Assembly (NCBI GenBank): GCA_944388215.1 | Contig: CALXHT010000005.1 | Location: 1-64,000, forward strand | DNA from: an uncultured Gemmiger sp. | GTDB lineage: Bacteria; Bacillota; Clostridia; Oscillospirales; Ruminococcaceae | Direction of reading: 5' to 3' | Length of the DNA: 64,000 nucleotides | In this document: positions 54,424 to 63,960 of the stretch, piece after piece | Layout of the letters: every line of letters starts with the position of its first letter | Position numbering within the stretch: the stretch's first letter is position 1 | Notes under the pieces: model-generated | What the model was told of the DNA's origin: nothing | Databases searched by the model: none | What the model saw: the letters and a program-made list of their open reading frames with translations, nothing else | Made by a program: the position numbers and the translations under genes

Positions 54424-55860
54424 ATGAAACGGCTTCTTTCCCTCGCCCTGACGGCGGCGCTGGCGCTGGAACTGGTTGCCTGCAGCGGCCAGTCCCAAAC
54501 CGCCGACACCCCGGAAACGGCTGCGACGCCCCAGACCGTGGAGACTGCCGAGACTGCGGCAATCCCGGTGGCCGGGGACTTCTATGCCGTACAGCCGGTA
54601 TTTGGCATGAATACCCTGTTCAACGCCGGCGATGTGTTCTATGAACTGCGGCCGCGAAGCGGATACTGTCTGCTGTTCCGGATCGACTGCGATACCGCCA
54701 CCCGTGGCGTGCTCTGCAGTGTACCGGGCTGTACCCACGATTCCGACGCCTGCCCGGCCTGGCTGCCGGGGCAGATCTGGGATTACACCACCTTTGCCAC
54801 AGCGGATACCGTCTATGTCTACAAAGCCCGCTCGTACGAGGAGGTCACGGACTGGGACAGCTACTATGAGCAGAATGTGGCGCCCTATCTGAACGACGAA
54901 GATATGTTGCAGGGCCGGACGCCCCAGGAATTTGAAATCTCCTATTACAATCGGTTCGTTCAGCTCCGTCAGCCCGCCTGTCTGTATGCGGTGGCGCGGG
55001 ACGGCAGTGAACAACGGCGCATCGACCTGTCGGAGAATCTGGAACGGAACACTGCGCTGTCCTGGTGTGACGGTACGGCGCTCTACGGCTGCTTGTCCCT
55101 CGACGCCTTGGATACCCCGGTGCAGGGTTTCCGGGTGGAACTTGCCACCGGCCAGGTGACGACCTTTTCCATGCTGGCGGGGGAGGGGATTGTGGCTGCC
55201 GAGGGGCGGTTGCTGCTGACGGCCCGGGTGGTGTCGGACGTTCCTTTTCCCGATCCGCAGACCGAGTGGGAGGCCTACCAGGCCATCCTGCAAAATGCCA
55301 CGCTGGAATGTTACAGTCTGGACCCGGCCAGCGGCAAGCGGAAAAAACTGCTGGAACTGCCGGGCAGCCTGATCGCCCAAAATGGGGATTTCAGCGGTAT
55401 CGCAGGCGGGCAGCTCTACTTTCTGGAGCGGCAGACCCAGCCCGAGGGTGATGTCCTCATGACGATTCTTGCCTTCGACACGACCACCGGGCAGCAGGAA
55501 CTGGAGTACCATCTGCCCCGCAAGAGTGTCTGGATGAATGATCCCACCGTGGTGGGACTGCCGGATGTTGCCCAGCAGGAGGGGCGGTACCTGTGGCTTA
55601 TACACAGCGGTGACGGTGGCTTGCTGTCCATGCAGATTCTGGACCGGCTTTCCGGCATGTTATATGAACCCGCGATGCCCTCCGAGCAGGTCCGGCTCCA
55701 GCAGGATCTGGGCAGTCCGCCCCTCACCGATGACGGGCGGTTCCTGCTCTGTGTGGGACGGAGCGACGACTTTTATGACTATCACTACGCCCTCGTCGAC
55801 GCCGAGGCCTTTTTGCAGGGCAGCACCGACTATACTCCGGTGACGGCCCCTGACCTTTAA
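54424..55860 (+). CDS. Paralogous CCHC-motif lipoprotein 3
   Basis: 478-residue third copy, 25 bases after copy 2. Lipobox ELVAC with Cys20. Signature Cys98-x4-Cys103-x-His105-x4-Cys110 (LCSVPGCTHDSDACPAW). Matching strands include LATGQVTTF, PASGKRKKLLE, TTTGQQELEY and DDGRFLL, with the shared ending FLQGSTDYTPV. CGGAGG precedes the ATG. It is the last gene of the cassette. No clear terminator follows, and gdhA has its own promoter 70 bases later. Confidence 0.75.
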   Translation: MKRLLSLALTAALALELVACSGQSQTADTPETAATPQTVETAETAAIPVAGDFYAVQPVFGMNTLFNAGDVFYELRPRSGYCLLFRIDCDTATRGVLCSVPGCTHDSDACPAWLPGQIWDYTTFATADTVYVYKARSYEEVTDWDSYYEQNVAPYLNDEDMLQGRTPQEFEISYYNRFVQLRQPACLYAVARDGSEQRRIDLSENLERNTALSWCDGTALYGCLSLDALDTPVQGFRVELATGQVTTFSMLAGEGIVAAEGRLLLTARVVSDVPFPDPQTEWEAYQAILQNATLECYSLDPASGKRKKLLELPGSLIAQNGDFSGIAGGQLYFLERQTQPEGDVLMTILAFDTTTGQQELEYHLPRKSVWMNDPTVVGLPDVAQQEGRYLWLIHSGDGGLLSMQILDRLSGMLYEPAMPSEQVRLQQDLGSPPLTDDGRFLLCVGRSDDFYDYHYALVDAEAFLQGSTDYTPVTAPDL

Positions 55861-55871
55861 ATTGTTTTTGA

Positions 55872-57344
<1,473 letters not shown>

Positions 57345-57364
57345 TCCCGTACATTCTCCATAAA

Positions 57365-57405
57365 AACCAACAGGCACCCGCCATTGCGGCGGATGCCTGT
57401 TTTTT
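57365..57405 (+). terminator. Bidirectional terminator between gdhA and the GTPase-NYN gene
   Basis: 14-bp stem with one mismatch (57369-57382 with 57388-57401) followed by TTTT, and an A run on the other side for the minus-strand gene. Confidence 0.9.
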
Positions 57406-60013
57406 ACTGCTGCAAAAATTCCCGGATCTCCTTTTCCACGGCGGCCACTTCCTCGGCAAAGGCCCGGGCCGACACCCGCAGCGCACCGTGACCCAGCACG
57501 ATGACCTGCTCGGCGCCGTCGCTGCTCACCACCCGGGTGCGGCGCTCCTTGGCCAGCTCGTGGGTGGCCCGCTCGATGTACATGTCGGCGGTCTCGGCCT
57601 CCTTGGTGTAGACCACATACAGGTTGTGGTATTTCTCCACCTCCCGCACGCCGCCCCGCACCTTGTAGGCGTCAAAGACGAGAATGGGCACGCACTGCTT
57701 GTACCCGGCGTAGTTGCACAGAATGTCCATCAGCCGGCGGCGGGCGGCGTCCAGGTTGCTCTCGGCCAGGCGGCGCAGGTCCTCCCAGGCAAAGATCACG
57801 TTGTACCCGTCCACCAGCAGGTAATCCGGCCCGGTGGGCTGGGGCCTGGCCGGCACCTGCACGCTGGCGGGGGCGGTGTGCAGCGCCGCCCGGGCTGCCT
57901 TCTTGGCGTCGGTGCCGTTCTCGCCCCGGTGCTTGATCTTGCCGTAGGTGCGCTCAAAGATGGCCAGCAGTTCCTTGTCCTGCTCCAGCGTGCCCCGGTA
58001 GGCGTCGGCCCGGCGGCGACGGGCATTGCTGTCCGCCTCGTCGTCCTCCTCCGTCTGCCCGGCGGGGGCCAGCCGGCGGGACAGTCCGCTGTCCACATGG
58101 GCTTTGGCGGGCACTTCATCCCACTTGACCACATACCCCGCCCCGTGGGAACAGAACACCGAATCGGCGGGGTTCTCCACATCGGCGTCGGCGTCATACC
58201 CGGCCGCCGCGATGACCTCCTCGGCGTTGTGGCAGGCGTCGTACCCGGCGGGCAGCACGGTCCAGCGGCCTAGCCCGTGGGTGTAGGCGGCAATCTCCCG
58301 GGCGTAGCCCCGGGCGGTGGCCACCGGCAGCCGTCCGGTGAGCCGGGCGGTGTCCCCCAGCGTCTCGGGGGCCTCAAAGCTGCCGCACATCCGCTGGATG
58401 TCCGCCATGGCACGGCCGATGGCATCGGCGGGCACCTCCAGCGTGAAATCATACCAGGGCTCCAGCAGCACCACAGCGTTCTTGCTCCGGGCTGTCTGAA
58501 GCCCCTGCCGCACGGCGCGGTAGGTGGCCTGCCGGAAATCGCCTCCCTCGGTGTGTTTCAGGTGGGCCTTGCCCGCCGCCAGCGTGATCTTCACATCGGT
58601 GAGCGGCGCCCCGGTGAGCACGCCGGGGTGGGTGCGCTCCGCCAGATGGGTCAGCACCAGCCGCTGCCAGTTTTCCGCCAGCGTGTCGGGCGGACAGTCC
58701 GCCGCCAGCTGGACGCCGCTGCCCCGGGGCCCCGGCTCCAGCAGCAGATGCACCTCGGCATAGTGGCGCAGCGGCTCATAGTGGCCGATGCCCTCCACCG
58801 CCGCAGTGATGGTTTCCTTATACAGAATGCCGCCCTCGCTGAAGGTGACCTGCAGCCCGAACCGGCTGGCCAGCAGTGTCTGCAGAATTTCCAGCTGTAC
58901 CTCGCCCATGAGCTGGACGTGCACCTCGGCCAGATCGTCCCGCCAGGCCACATGGAGCTGGGGGTCCTCGTCCTCCAGCGTCTGCAACGCTTTCAGCAGG
59001 GTGTGGGGGTCGGCGTCGGGGCAGTCCGCCCGGTAGTTGAGCACCGGCTCCAGCAGCGGTGCGTCGGCGTCCGCCTCGGCGCCCAACCCCTGGCCGGGCC
59101 GGGTGGCGGCAGGACCCGCCACCGCCACCACCATGCCGGGGTAGGCCGTGCTCACCAGCCGGAACTTGCTGCCGTTATACAGCCGCAGGGCGTCGGCCTT
59201 TTCCCCGTTGGGCAGCACCGCCTTCACCGGCAGCTCGCCGCCCGTGACCTTCAGCCAGCTCAGCCGGGTGCCGGCGTCGTCCTGGCTGATCTTGAACACC
59301 CGGGCGCCGAACTCCGGCCAGACCGGCGGCATCCGGGTCAGCGTCTGCAAGCCCTGCAGCAGCCGGTCCAGCCCGTCCAGCCGCAGCGCCGCGCCGAAAA
59401 AGCAGGGGAACACCTGCCGCCGGGCGATGGCCGTCACCAGCGTGTCGGGATGGGGAGTGCCTTCGGACAGCACCTCCTCCATCAGCGGCTCGCTGCAGAG
59501 CGCCAGCGCCTCGGGGTCGGGCGCGGCGGTAAAGTCCACGCAGCCGTCCCCGAACCGCCCCCGCAGCTCCCGCAGCCGCACGGCTGCATCGGCTCCCGGC
59601 AGGTCCATCTTGTTCACGAACACAAAGGTGGGCACCCGGTAGCGGGCCAGCAGCTTCCAGAGGGTCTCGGTGTGGGCCTGCACGCCGTCGGTGCCGCTGA
59701 CCACCAGTACCGCGTAATCCAGTACCCGCAGGGCCCGCTCCGCCTCGGCGGAAAAATCCACGTGGCCCGGCGTGTCCAGCAGCGTCAGTTCGGTCTCCTC
59801 GGCATCCTCCGCCGCGGGCAGCGTCAGCACCGCCTGCTTGGCAAAAATCGTGATGCCCCGTGCCCGCTCCTGGGCGTCGGTATCCAGAAAGGCGTCCCGG
59901 TGGTCCACACGGCCCAGCTTGCGCAGCACCCCCGCGCGGTAGAGAAGCCCCTCGGCCAGCGTTGTCTTGCCGCTGTCCACATGGGCCAGCAGCCCAACCA
60001 CCAAACGTTTCAT
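57404..60013 (-). CDS. TetM/EF-G-like ribosomal GTPase fused to a NYN (YacP/Rae1-like) nuclease domain
   Basis: 869-residue fusion. Residues 1 to about 650 are a translational GTPase: G1 AHVDSGKTTL, G3 DTPGHVDF, G4 NKMD, then EF-G-like domains II-V with the TetM/TetO-type arrangement (EVQLEILQTLL, YEPLRHYAEVHL). A charged linker (EEDDEADSNARRRRAD) leads to a NYN domain from about residue 730: LLVDGYNVIFAWEDLR with Asp735, LVFDAYK, DMYIERATHEL and VVSSDGAEQVI, the acidic residues expected for YacP/Rae1-type RNases. Ribosome protection proteins bind the A site, and Rae1 cuts mRNA in the A site. The start at 60013 has AAAGGGG 7 bases upstream. A role in rescue or surveillance of ribosomes is inferred; tetracycline resistance is not shown. 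Confidence 0.9.
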   Translation of the reverse strand: MKRLVVGLLAHVDSGKTTLAEGLLYRAGVLRKLGRVDHRDAFLDTDAQERARGITIFAKQAVLTLPAAEDAEETELTLLDTPGHVDFSAEAERALRVLDYAVLVVSGTDGVQAHTETLWKLLARYRVPTFVFVNKMDLPGADAAVRLRELRGRFGDGCVDFTAAPDPEALALCSEPLMEEVLSEGTPHPDTLVTAIARRQVFPCFFGAALRLDGLDRLLQGLQTLTRMPPVWPEFGARVFKISQDDAGTRLSWLKVTGGELPVKAVLPNGEKADALRLYNGSKFRLVSTAYPGMVVAVAGPAATRPGQGLGAEADADAPLLEPVLNYRADCPDADPHTLLKALQTLEDEDPQLHVAWRDDLAEVHVQLMGEVQLEILQTLLASRFGLQVTFSEGGILYKETITAAVEGIGHYEPLRHYAEVHLLLEPGPRGSGVQLAADCPPDTLAENWQRLVLTHLAERTHPGVLTGAPLTDVKITLAAGKAHLKHTEGGDFRQATYRAVRQGLQTARSKNAVVLLEPWYDFTLEVPADAIGRAMADIQRMCGSFEAPETLGDTARLTGRLPVATARGYAREIAAYTHGLGRWTVLPAGYDACHNAEEVIAAAGYDADADVENPADSVFCSHGAGYVVKWDEVPAKAHVDSGLSRRLAPAGQTEEDDEADSNARRRRADAYRGTLEQDKELLAIFERTYGKIKHRGENGTDAKKAARAALHTAPASVQVPARPQPTGPDYLLVDGYNVIFAWEDLRRLAESNLDAARRRLMDILCNYAGYKQCVPILVFDAYKVRGGVREVEKYHNLYVVYTKEAETADMYIERATHELAKERRTRVVSSDGAEQVIVLGHGALRVSARAFAEEVAAVEKEIREFLQQ

Positions 60014-60062
60014 AGCCATTCCCCTTTGTGCAGAATGCTATTATTGTACCTTTTTTCGCCCA

Positions 60063-60087
60063 AATTGTACAGGGCAGCTGTACAATT
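60063..60087 (-). promoter_or_regulatory. Perfect 10-bp inverted repeat, candidate operator
   Basis: AATTGTACAG and CTGTACAATT flank a 5-base spacer. It lies between the divergent GTPase-NYN and superoxide reductase genes, just upstream of the likely minus-strand -10 (TACAAT). Neither arm is followed by a T run, so it is unlikely to be a terminator. Confidence 0.6.
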
Positions 60088-60119
60088 CGAAAAAATTAGT
60101 ATTAAATCTTAAAAAGGCC

Positions 60120-60147
60120 TTTACAAAGTGAAATAGTATGATATAAT
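60120..60147 (+). promoter_or_regulatory. SigA-type promoter for superoxide reductase
   Basis: TTTACA, 16-base spacer, TATAAT with upstream TG (extended -10), 78 bases before the ATG. Confidence 0.8.
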
Positions 60148-60225
60148 AATGCCAGAGCCGGAGATACCGGCAAAAGTCAAGAAACAATCTTATTTATATA
60201 CAGAGCAAACCCAAGGAGGCAAGCT

Positions 60226-60600
60226 ATGGAACTGAAGTACTTTATCTGCGAGCACTGCGGCAATATCATCACCATGGTGGAGGACAAGGGCGTGCCCGTG
60301 TTCTGCTGCGGTCAGAAGATGACCCCGCTGGTGCCCGGCACCGTGGAGGCCGCCCATGAGAAGCACATCCCCGTCTACACCGTGGAGAACGGTGTGGTCC
60401 ATGTGACGGTGGGCAGCGTGGAGCATCCCATGCTGGACGAGCACTACATCACCTGGATTTCGCTGCAGACCAAGCAGGGCAGCCAGATCAAGCATCTGAA
60501 GCCCGGCGAGGCCCCCAAGGCGGATTTCGCCCTGACGGCCGGCGACGAGGTCGTGGCGGTGTATGCCTACTGCAACCTGCACGGTCTGTGGAAGGCCTGA
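60226..60600 (+). CDS. dfx: Superoxide reductase (desulfoferrodoxin)
   Basis: 124-residue two-domain iron protein that reduces superoxide to hydrogen peroxide without making oxygen, cytoplasmic, an anaerobe defence. The N-terminal desulforedoxin domain has Cys8, Cys11 and the Cys27-Cys28 pair for the FeS4 centre. The active-site iron ligands are His47 (HEKHIP, with the adjacent Glu-Lys), His68 and His74, plus Cys116 and His119 in YCNLHG. AAGGAGG precedes the ATG. Rubredoxin, its usual electron donor, follows 45 bases later. Confidence 0.97.
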   Translation: MELKYFICEHCGNIITMVEDKGVPVFCCGQKMTPLVPGTVEAAHEKHIPVYTVENGVVHVTVGSVEHPMLDEHYITWISLQTKQGSQIKHLKPGEAPKADFALTAGDEVVAVYAYCNLHGLWKA

Positions 60601-60645
60601 TTTCCCAGTTTTCCAAATTTTTACGATAAGAGGAGCGTTTTCATC

Positions 60646-60801
60646 ATGAAGAAGTATGTCTGCCCCTGTGGCTATGAGTATGATCCCGCCGTCGGTGATC
60701 CCGACAATGGCATCGCCCCCGGCACTGCCTGGGAGGATGTCCCCGCTGATTGGGTTTGCCCCGTCTGCGGTCTGGGCAAGGATTCCTTCGTCGAGGAATA
60801 A
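60646..60801 (+). CDS. Rubredoxin with an unusual C-x-C first knuckle
   Basis: 51-residue iron-sulfur electron carrier that would pass electrons to the adjacent superoxide reductase. Most of the family pattern is intact ([33 protein letters not shown]). The second knuckle is the usual Cys38-x2-Cys41. The first knuckle reads YVCPCGYEY, so Cys6 and Cys8 are separated by one residue rather than two. The base sequence confirms no missing codon in frame. GAGGAG lies 10 bases before the ATG. Confidence 0.93.
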   Translation: MKKYVCPCGYEYDPAVGDPDNGIAPGTAWEDVPADWVCPVCGLGKDSFVEE

Positions 60802-60811
60802 ATGAAACAGC

Positions 60812-60846
60812 AAACCGGGGTGCCCTGCGGGGCACCCCGGTTTTCT
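60812..60846 (+). terminator. Terminator of the superoxide reductase/rubredoxin operon
   Basis: Perfect 14-bp stem (60812-60825 with 60830-60843), 4-base loop, T-rich tail. A second weaker hairpin with TTTT follows at 60852-60885. Confidence 0.93.
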
Positions 60847-60962
60847 TTGTGCGGCAGGTTTCGCGGGGGCGGGACCTGCCGTTTTGCTTCGCAGAACACA
60901 CAAAAATATACCTGAATTTTTGTGCAAGCGTACAAAGCGTATTAAACGTGAATTATTTTCAC

Positions 60963-60991
60963 TTTACAAATTAGAAATGCTCAACTATAAT
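60963..60991 (+). promoter_or_regulatory. SigA-type promoter for threonine ammonia-lyase
   Basis: TTTACA, 17-base spacer, consensus TATAAT, about 100 bases before the ATG. Confidence 0.85.
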
Positions 60992-61027
60992 CATACAAGC
61001 GCCACAGATTGCAACGGAGCAATCCGA

Positions 61028-61059
61028 AGCCCGGTCCGGAAGGCTTTCCGGATCGGGCT
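61028..61059 (+). promoter_or_regulatory. Leader hairpin upstream of threonine ammonia-lyase
   Basis: AGCCCG and TCCGGAA pair with TTCCGGA and CGGGCT, a 13-bp stem with one mismatch and a 4-base loop, 31 bases before the ATG. No T run follows, so it is not a plain terminator. It matches no riboswitch family I know. Confidence 0.55.
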
Positions 61060-61090
61060 GTGCTATTTGTCAAATGAGGGGGAGACGTTC

Positions 61091-62296
61091 ATGCTCACAC
61101 TGGACAAGATCTATCACGCCAAATTCATTCTCAAGCAGATCGCGCGCAAGACCGACCTCATCGCCGCCCCGCAGCTTTGCCCCGGCACCGATCTGTACCT
61201 AAAGACCGAGAATCTGCAGGTGACCGGCAGTTTCAAGGTGCGCGGCGCCTACTACAAGATCAGCCAGCTCACCGAGGAAGAGCGGTCCAGGGGTGTCATT
61301 GCCTGTTCGGCGGGCAATCATGCCCAGGGCGTGGCGCTGGCGGCCACCCGGATGGGTATCCGCAGCGTGGTCTGCATGCCGGACGGCGCCCCCATCATGA
61401 AGGTGGAGAGCACCAAGCGGCTGGGGGCCGAGGTGGAACTGGTGAAGGGCACCTACGACGACGCCCACGACCGGGCGGTGGAGCTCCAGCAGGAGACCGG
61501 CATGACCTTCATCCACCCCTACGACGACGAACTGGTCATCGCGGGGCAGGGGACCATCGGCCTGGAGATCCTCGACCAGCTGCCCGATGTGGATGCGGTC
61601 ATCGTGCCGGTGGGGGGCGGCGGCCTGATCTCCGGCGTGGCCTTTGCCATCAAGAGCCTGCGCCCCGATGTAAAGGTCTACGGCGTTCAGGCGGCGGGAG
61701 CCCCCAGCATGGAGAGGGCCTTCCACGACCACCACTATGAGACGCTGGACCGGGTGGACACTTTCGCGGACGGCATTGCCGTCAAGACCCCCGGGGAAAT
61801 CACCTACCAGATGGTGGAAAACTGCGTGGACGACATCGTCACGGTGAGCGAGGACGAGATCGCCGCGGCCATCCTCTCGCTGATGGAGAACCAGAAGCTG
61901 GTGGCGGAGGGCGCCGGGGCCACGCCGGTGGCGGCGGCCCTCTTCGGCAAGCTGCCGCTGGCGGGCAAAAAGGTGGTCTGCCTGATCTCGGGCGGCAACA
62001 TCGATGTGAACATCCTCAACCGGGTCATCACCCGCGGTCTGGTCATGAGCGGCCGCAAGGCCAACCTGATGATCGCCCTGGAGGACAAGCCCGGCCAGCT
62101 GACGCTGGTCAGCGATATCATCTCGGAATGCGGCGCCAACGTGGTCAGCGTCCACCACGACCGGTCGGACGCCAACATGGCCATCACCAGCTGCTTCCTC
62201 AAGCTGGGGCTGGAGACCCGCAACGCCGCCCAGATCGAGGAGATCAAACAGCGGCTCACCCAGGCCGGTTTTGAACTGGTCAGCGAGCGCGTATAA
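61091..62296 (+). CDS. ilvA: Threonine ammonia-lyase (threonine dehydratase) with ACT domain
   Basis: 401-residue PLP enzyme turning threonine into 2-oxobutyrate and ammonia, the first step of isoleucine synthesis or of threonine catabolism. Lys49 in [12 protein letters not shown] binds [11 protein letters not shown] and the phosphate loop GGGGLISG are intact. A C-terminal ACT domain (about 330-401, [21 protein letters not shown]) suggests allosteric control by an amino acid or nucleotide. Size and single ACT domain resemble the tdcB/short ilvA type. GAGGGGGAG precedes the ATG. It is unlinked in transcription to the acetolactate synthase gene 1.6 kb later, but belongs to the same pathway. Confidence 0.93.
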   Translation: MLTLDKIYHAKFILKQIARKTDLIAAPQLCPGTDLYLKTENLQVTGSFKVRGAYYKISQLTEEERSRGVIACSAGNHAQGVALAATRMGIRSVVCMPDGAPIMKVESTKRLGAEVELVKGTYDDAHDRAVELQQETGMTFIHPYDDELVIAGQGTIGLEILDQLPDVDAVIVPVGGGGLISGVAFAIKSLRPDVKVYGVQAAGAPSMERAFHDHHYETLDRVDTFADGIAVKTPGEITYQMVENCVDDIVTVSEDEIAAAILSLMENQKLVAEGAGATPVAAALFGKLPLAGKKVVCLISGGNIDVNILNRVITRGLVMSGRKANLMIALEDKPGQLTLVSDIISECGANVVSVHHDRSDANMAITSCFLKLGLETRNAAQIEEIKQRLTQAGFELVSERV

Positions 62297-62322
62297 AAAG
62301 AACAGGGGCCCCAGGGCCCCTG
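62295..62322 (-). terminator. Terminator of the DUF815 ATPase gene
   Basis: 9-bp GC stem (62303-62311 with 62314-62322) followed on the minus strand by TTCTTTTT. The loop is minimal. Confidence 0.75.
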
Positions 62323-62337
62323 CCGTGAATTTGGGTA

Positions 62338-63513
62338 TTACACTTTGATGCCGCCGGCCAGCATCTCGATGAACTGCTTGGCCACCCGGGGGCTGCGGCC
62401 CCCCGCCCGCAGGGCGAAGGCGGAACCCTTGATGAAGAGCTGATCGCTGGGCATCTGCACGCCGTACTGGCGGGCCAGCTCCAGCAAAATGGCATCGAAC
62501 CGCTCCTTGTCGGGCTGCTGGAAGGTGACCGTCAGGCCGAACCGGGCCGACAGGCTCATCAGTTCCTGGCGGGTGTCCGAGGCGTGCAGGTCGTCGCCGC
62601 TGCGGTCGGTCATGGATTCCTTGACCAGGTGCCGCCGGTTGCTGGTGGCGTAGACCACCACGTTGTGGCTGCGGCCGCCCACGCTGCCCTCCAGAATGGC
62701 CTTCAGCGCCGCAAAGTTGTCGTCGTTGGCGGCAAAGCTCAGATCGTCGATGAAGAGGATGAACTTCAGGGGATTCTTGGCCAGTTCGTCCATCAGAGCG
62801 GGGATCTGGTAGAGCTGGTTTTTCTTCACCTCAATGAGGCGCAGCCCGTCGGGGGCAAACTCGTTGGCGATGGCCTTCACGGTGCTGGACTTGCCGGTGC
62901 CCGCGTCGCCGTAGAGCAGCACGTTGTTGGTAGGCTTTCCCTCCAGCAGCGCCCGGGTGTTGGCGATGACCTTCTCCCGCTCCCGCTCGTAGCCCGGCAG
63001 CTCGCTGAGCCGCTGGGGGTCGGGGTAGCGCACCGGCACCAAGTGCCCGTCCTCCAGCGTGAAGACGTGGTGCCGGGCAAAGATGCCGTAGCCCTTCTGG
63101 CCCACCGCCGCCCGCCGTGCGGCGTAGGCGGCGTGGAAGTCGGCGTCCGGGGTGATCTCCCACCGGGGCAGATACTCCGGCGCGCCGTGGCACAGGTCGT
63201 CAAGACCCGCCCGGCCCAGCGCCTGGAGAAAATCCAGCTCCCCGGCCAGGGCCTTTTCCAGCACCGGGCCCGCATCGCCCCCCGCCGCCGTGCGCAGACA
63301 GAGGTTTTCATCCTCCAGCACGGCGTCCAGCAGGGCGTCGGTCCAGTTGGTGCCCCGGACAAACAATACGGCCTCAAAGGCGGCCACGGCGCCGCCCAGG
63401 TCACATTCCTCGGCGGCCAGGGCCGCCCGCAGCGCACGCAGCAGCGCGGTGTCCAGCAGATTGCGGAACACCACCAGCGCATCCAGGCGTGCCAGCCATT
63501 CCATACGTTGCAT
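62338..63513 (-). CDS. DUF815-family AAA-type ATPase
   Basis: 391-residue cytoplasmic ATPase. The P-loop is LLYGDAGTGKSS, Walker B is FILFIDDLSF and a sensor-like VVVYATSNRRH follows, the hallmark of DUF815 proteins. The first 170 residues are helical and variable. The DUF815 family is widespread in bacteria with no settled function. The ATG at 63513 has AAAGGA upstream, and longer in-frame starts run through the promoter. It is divergent from the T-box leader of acetolactate synthase. Confidence 0.88.
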   Translation of the reverse strand: MQRMEWLARLDALVVFRNLLDTALLRALRAALAAEECDLGGAVAAFEAVLFVRGTNWTDALLDAVLEDENLCLRTAAGGDAGPVLEKALAGELDFLQALGRAGLDDLCHGAPEYLPRWEITPDADFHAAYAARRAAVGQKGYGIFARHHVFTLEDGHLVPVRYPDPQRLSELPGYEREREKVIANTRALLEGKPTNNVLLYGDAGTGKSSTVKAIANEFAPDGLRLIEVKKNQLYQIPALMDELAKNPLKFILFIDDLSFAANDDNFAALKAILEGSVGGRSHNVVVYATSNRRHLVKESMTDRSGDDLHASDTRQELMSLSARFGLTVTFQQPDKERFDAILLELARQYGVQMPSDQLFIKGSAFALRAGGRSPRVAKQFIEMLAGGIKV

Positions 63514-63547
63514 ATATGATCGATCCTTTCCCAAGAAAACTACTCTC

Positions 63548-63576
63548 AGTATAAACAGTACCGCATAAAGTTGCAA
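63548..63576 (-). promoter_or_regulatory. SigA-type promoter for the DUF815 gene
   Basis: Minus strand: TTGCAA, 17-base spacer, TATACT, 35 bases before the ATG. Confidence 0.8.
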
Positions 63577-63593
63577 GATTTTCACAAAAAAAC

Positions 63594-63622
63594 TTGACAA
63601 ACCAGTAAAACTGCGGTATAGT
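63594..63622 (+). promoter_or_regulatory. SigA-type promoter for the T-box/ilvB transcript
   Basis: Consensus TTGACA, 17-base spacer, TATAGT. Transcription would start just before the T-box leader. Confidence 0.88.
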
Positions 63623-63629
63623 TTAACAC

Positions 63630-63909
63630 AAATTCAGCAAATGCTTGGATGGGAACTAGTAACGGTCTGAACATAGCCCCCAGAGAACTGCCGGTTGGTG
63701 CGAGGCAGCAGGGTGAGCGGACCGCGAACTGATCCCGGAGCAGATTCACTGAACGCTTCGGCCAGTAAGGGGATACGGGTGCACCCGTTACAGTGCAGGA
63801 CTTTGTTGGAAGTCCGGTGAGTGGGGACGCATCGTCCCAATAAGAGTGGTACCGCAGAGCGCTTACACAGCCTTTGTCTCTTGGGTTCAAGGGGCAAAGG
63901 CTGTTTTTC
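63630..63909 (+). promoter_or_regulatory. T-box leader controlling acetolactate synthase
   Basis: A leader of about 280 bases fills the gap before ilvB. Stem I features are AGAGAACTG and the distal GGTTGGTGCGAGGC. The antiterminator T-box is at 63842-63855 (AAGAGTGGTACCGC), where the base after TGG is T, fitting tRNAs with A73. The Specifier region reads GAACTGATCCCGGAG: CTG (Leu) fits best, with ATC (Ile) as the alternative. Uncharged tRNA would favour read-through. Confidence 0.9.
63867..63909 (+). terminator. T-box regulated terminator
   Basis: ACAGCCTTTG pairs with CAAAGGCTGT (63867-63876 with 63895-63904) across an 18-base loop and is followed by five Ts. It competes with the T-box antiterminator. 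Confidence 0.88.
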
Positions 63910-63960
63910 TTTGCGCACTCCCCAGCCGGCGCAGCACAAGACAGGAAGGAGAACAAGCAG

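Noticed and set aside
57404-60013. Call as a tetracycline resistance gene (tetM/tetO)
   Set aside because: The GTPase resembles the family, but the protein is over 200 residues longer with a NYN domain. Chromosomal setting and lack of mobile elements do not suggest an acquired resistance gene.
63840-63909. Possible tRNA because of a GGTTCAA-like string
   Set aside because: The string lies in the terminator loop of the T-box leader and no cloverleaf can be drawn.
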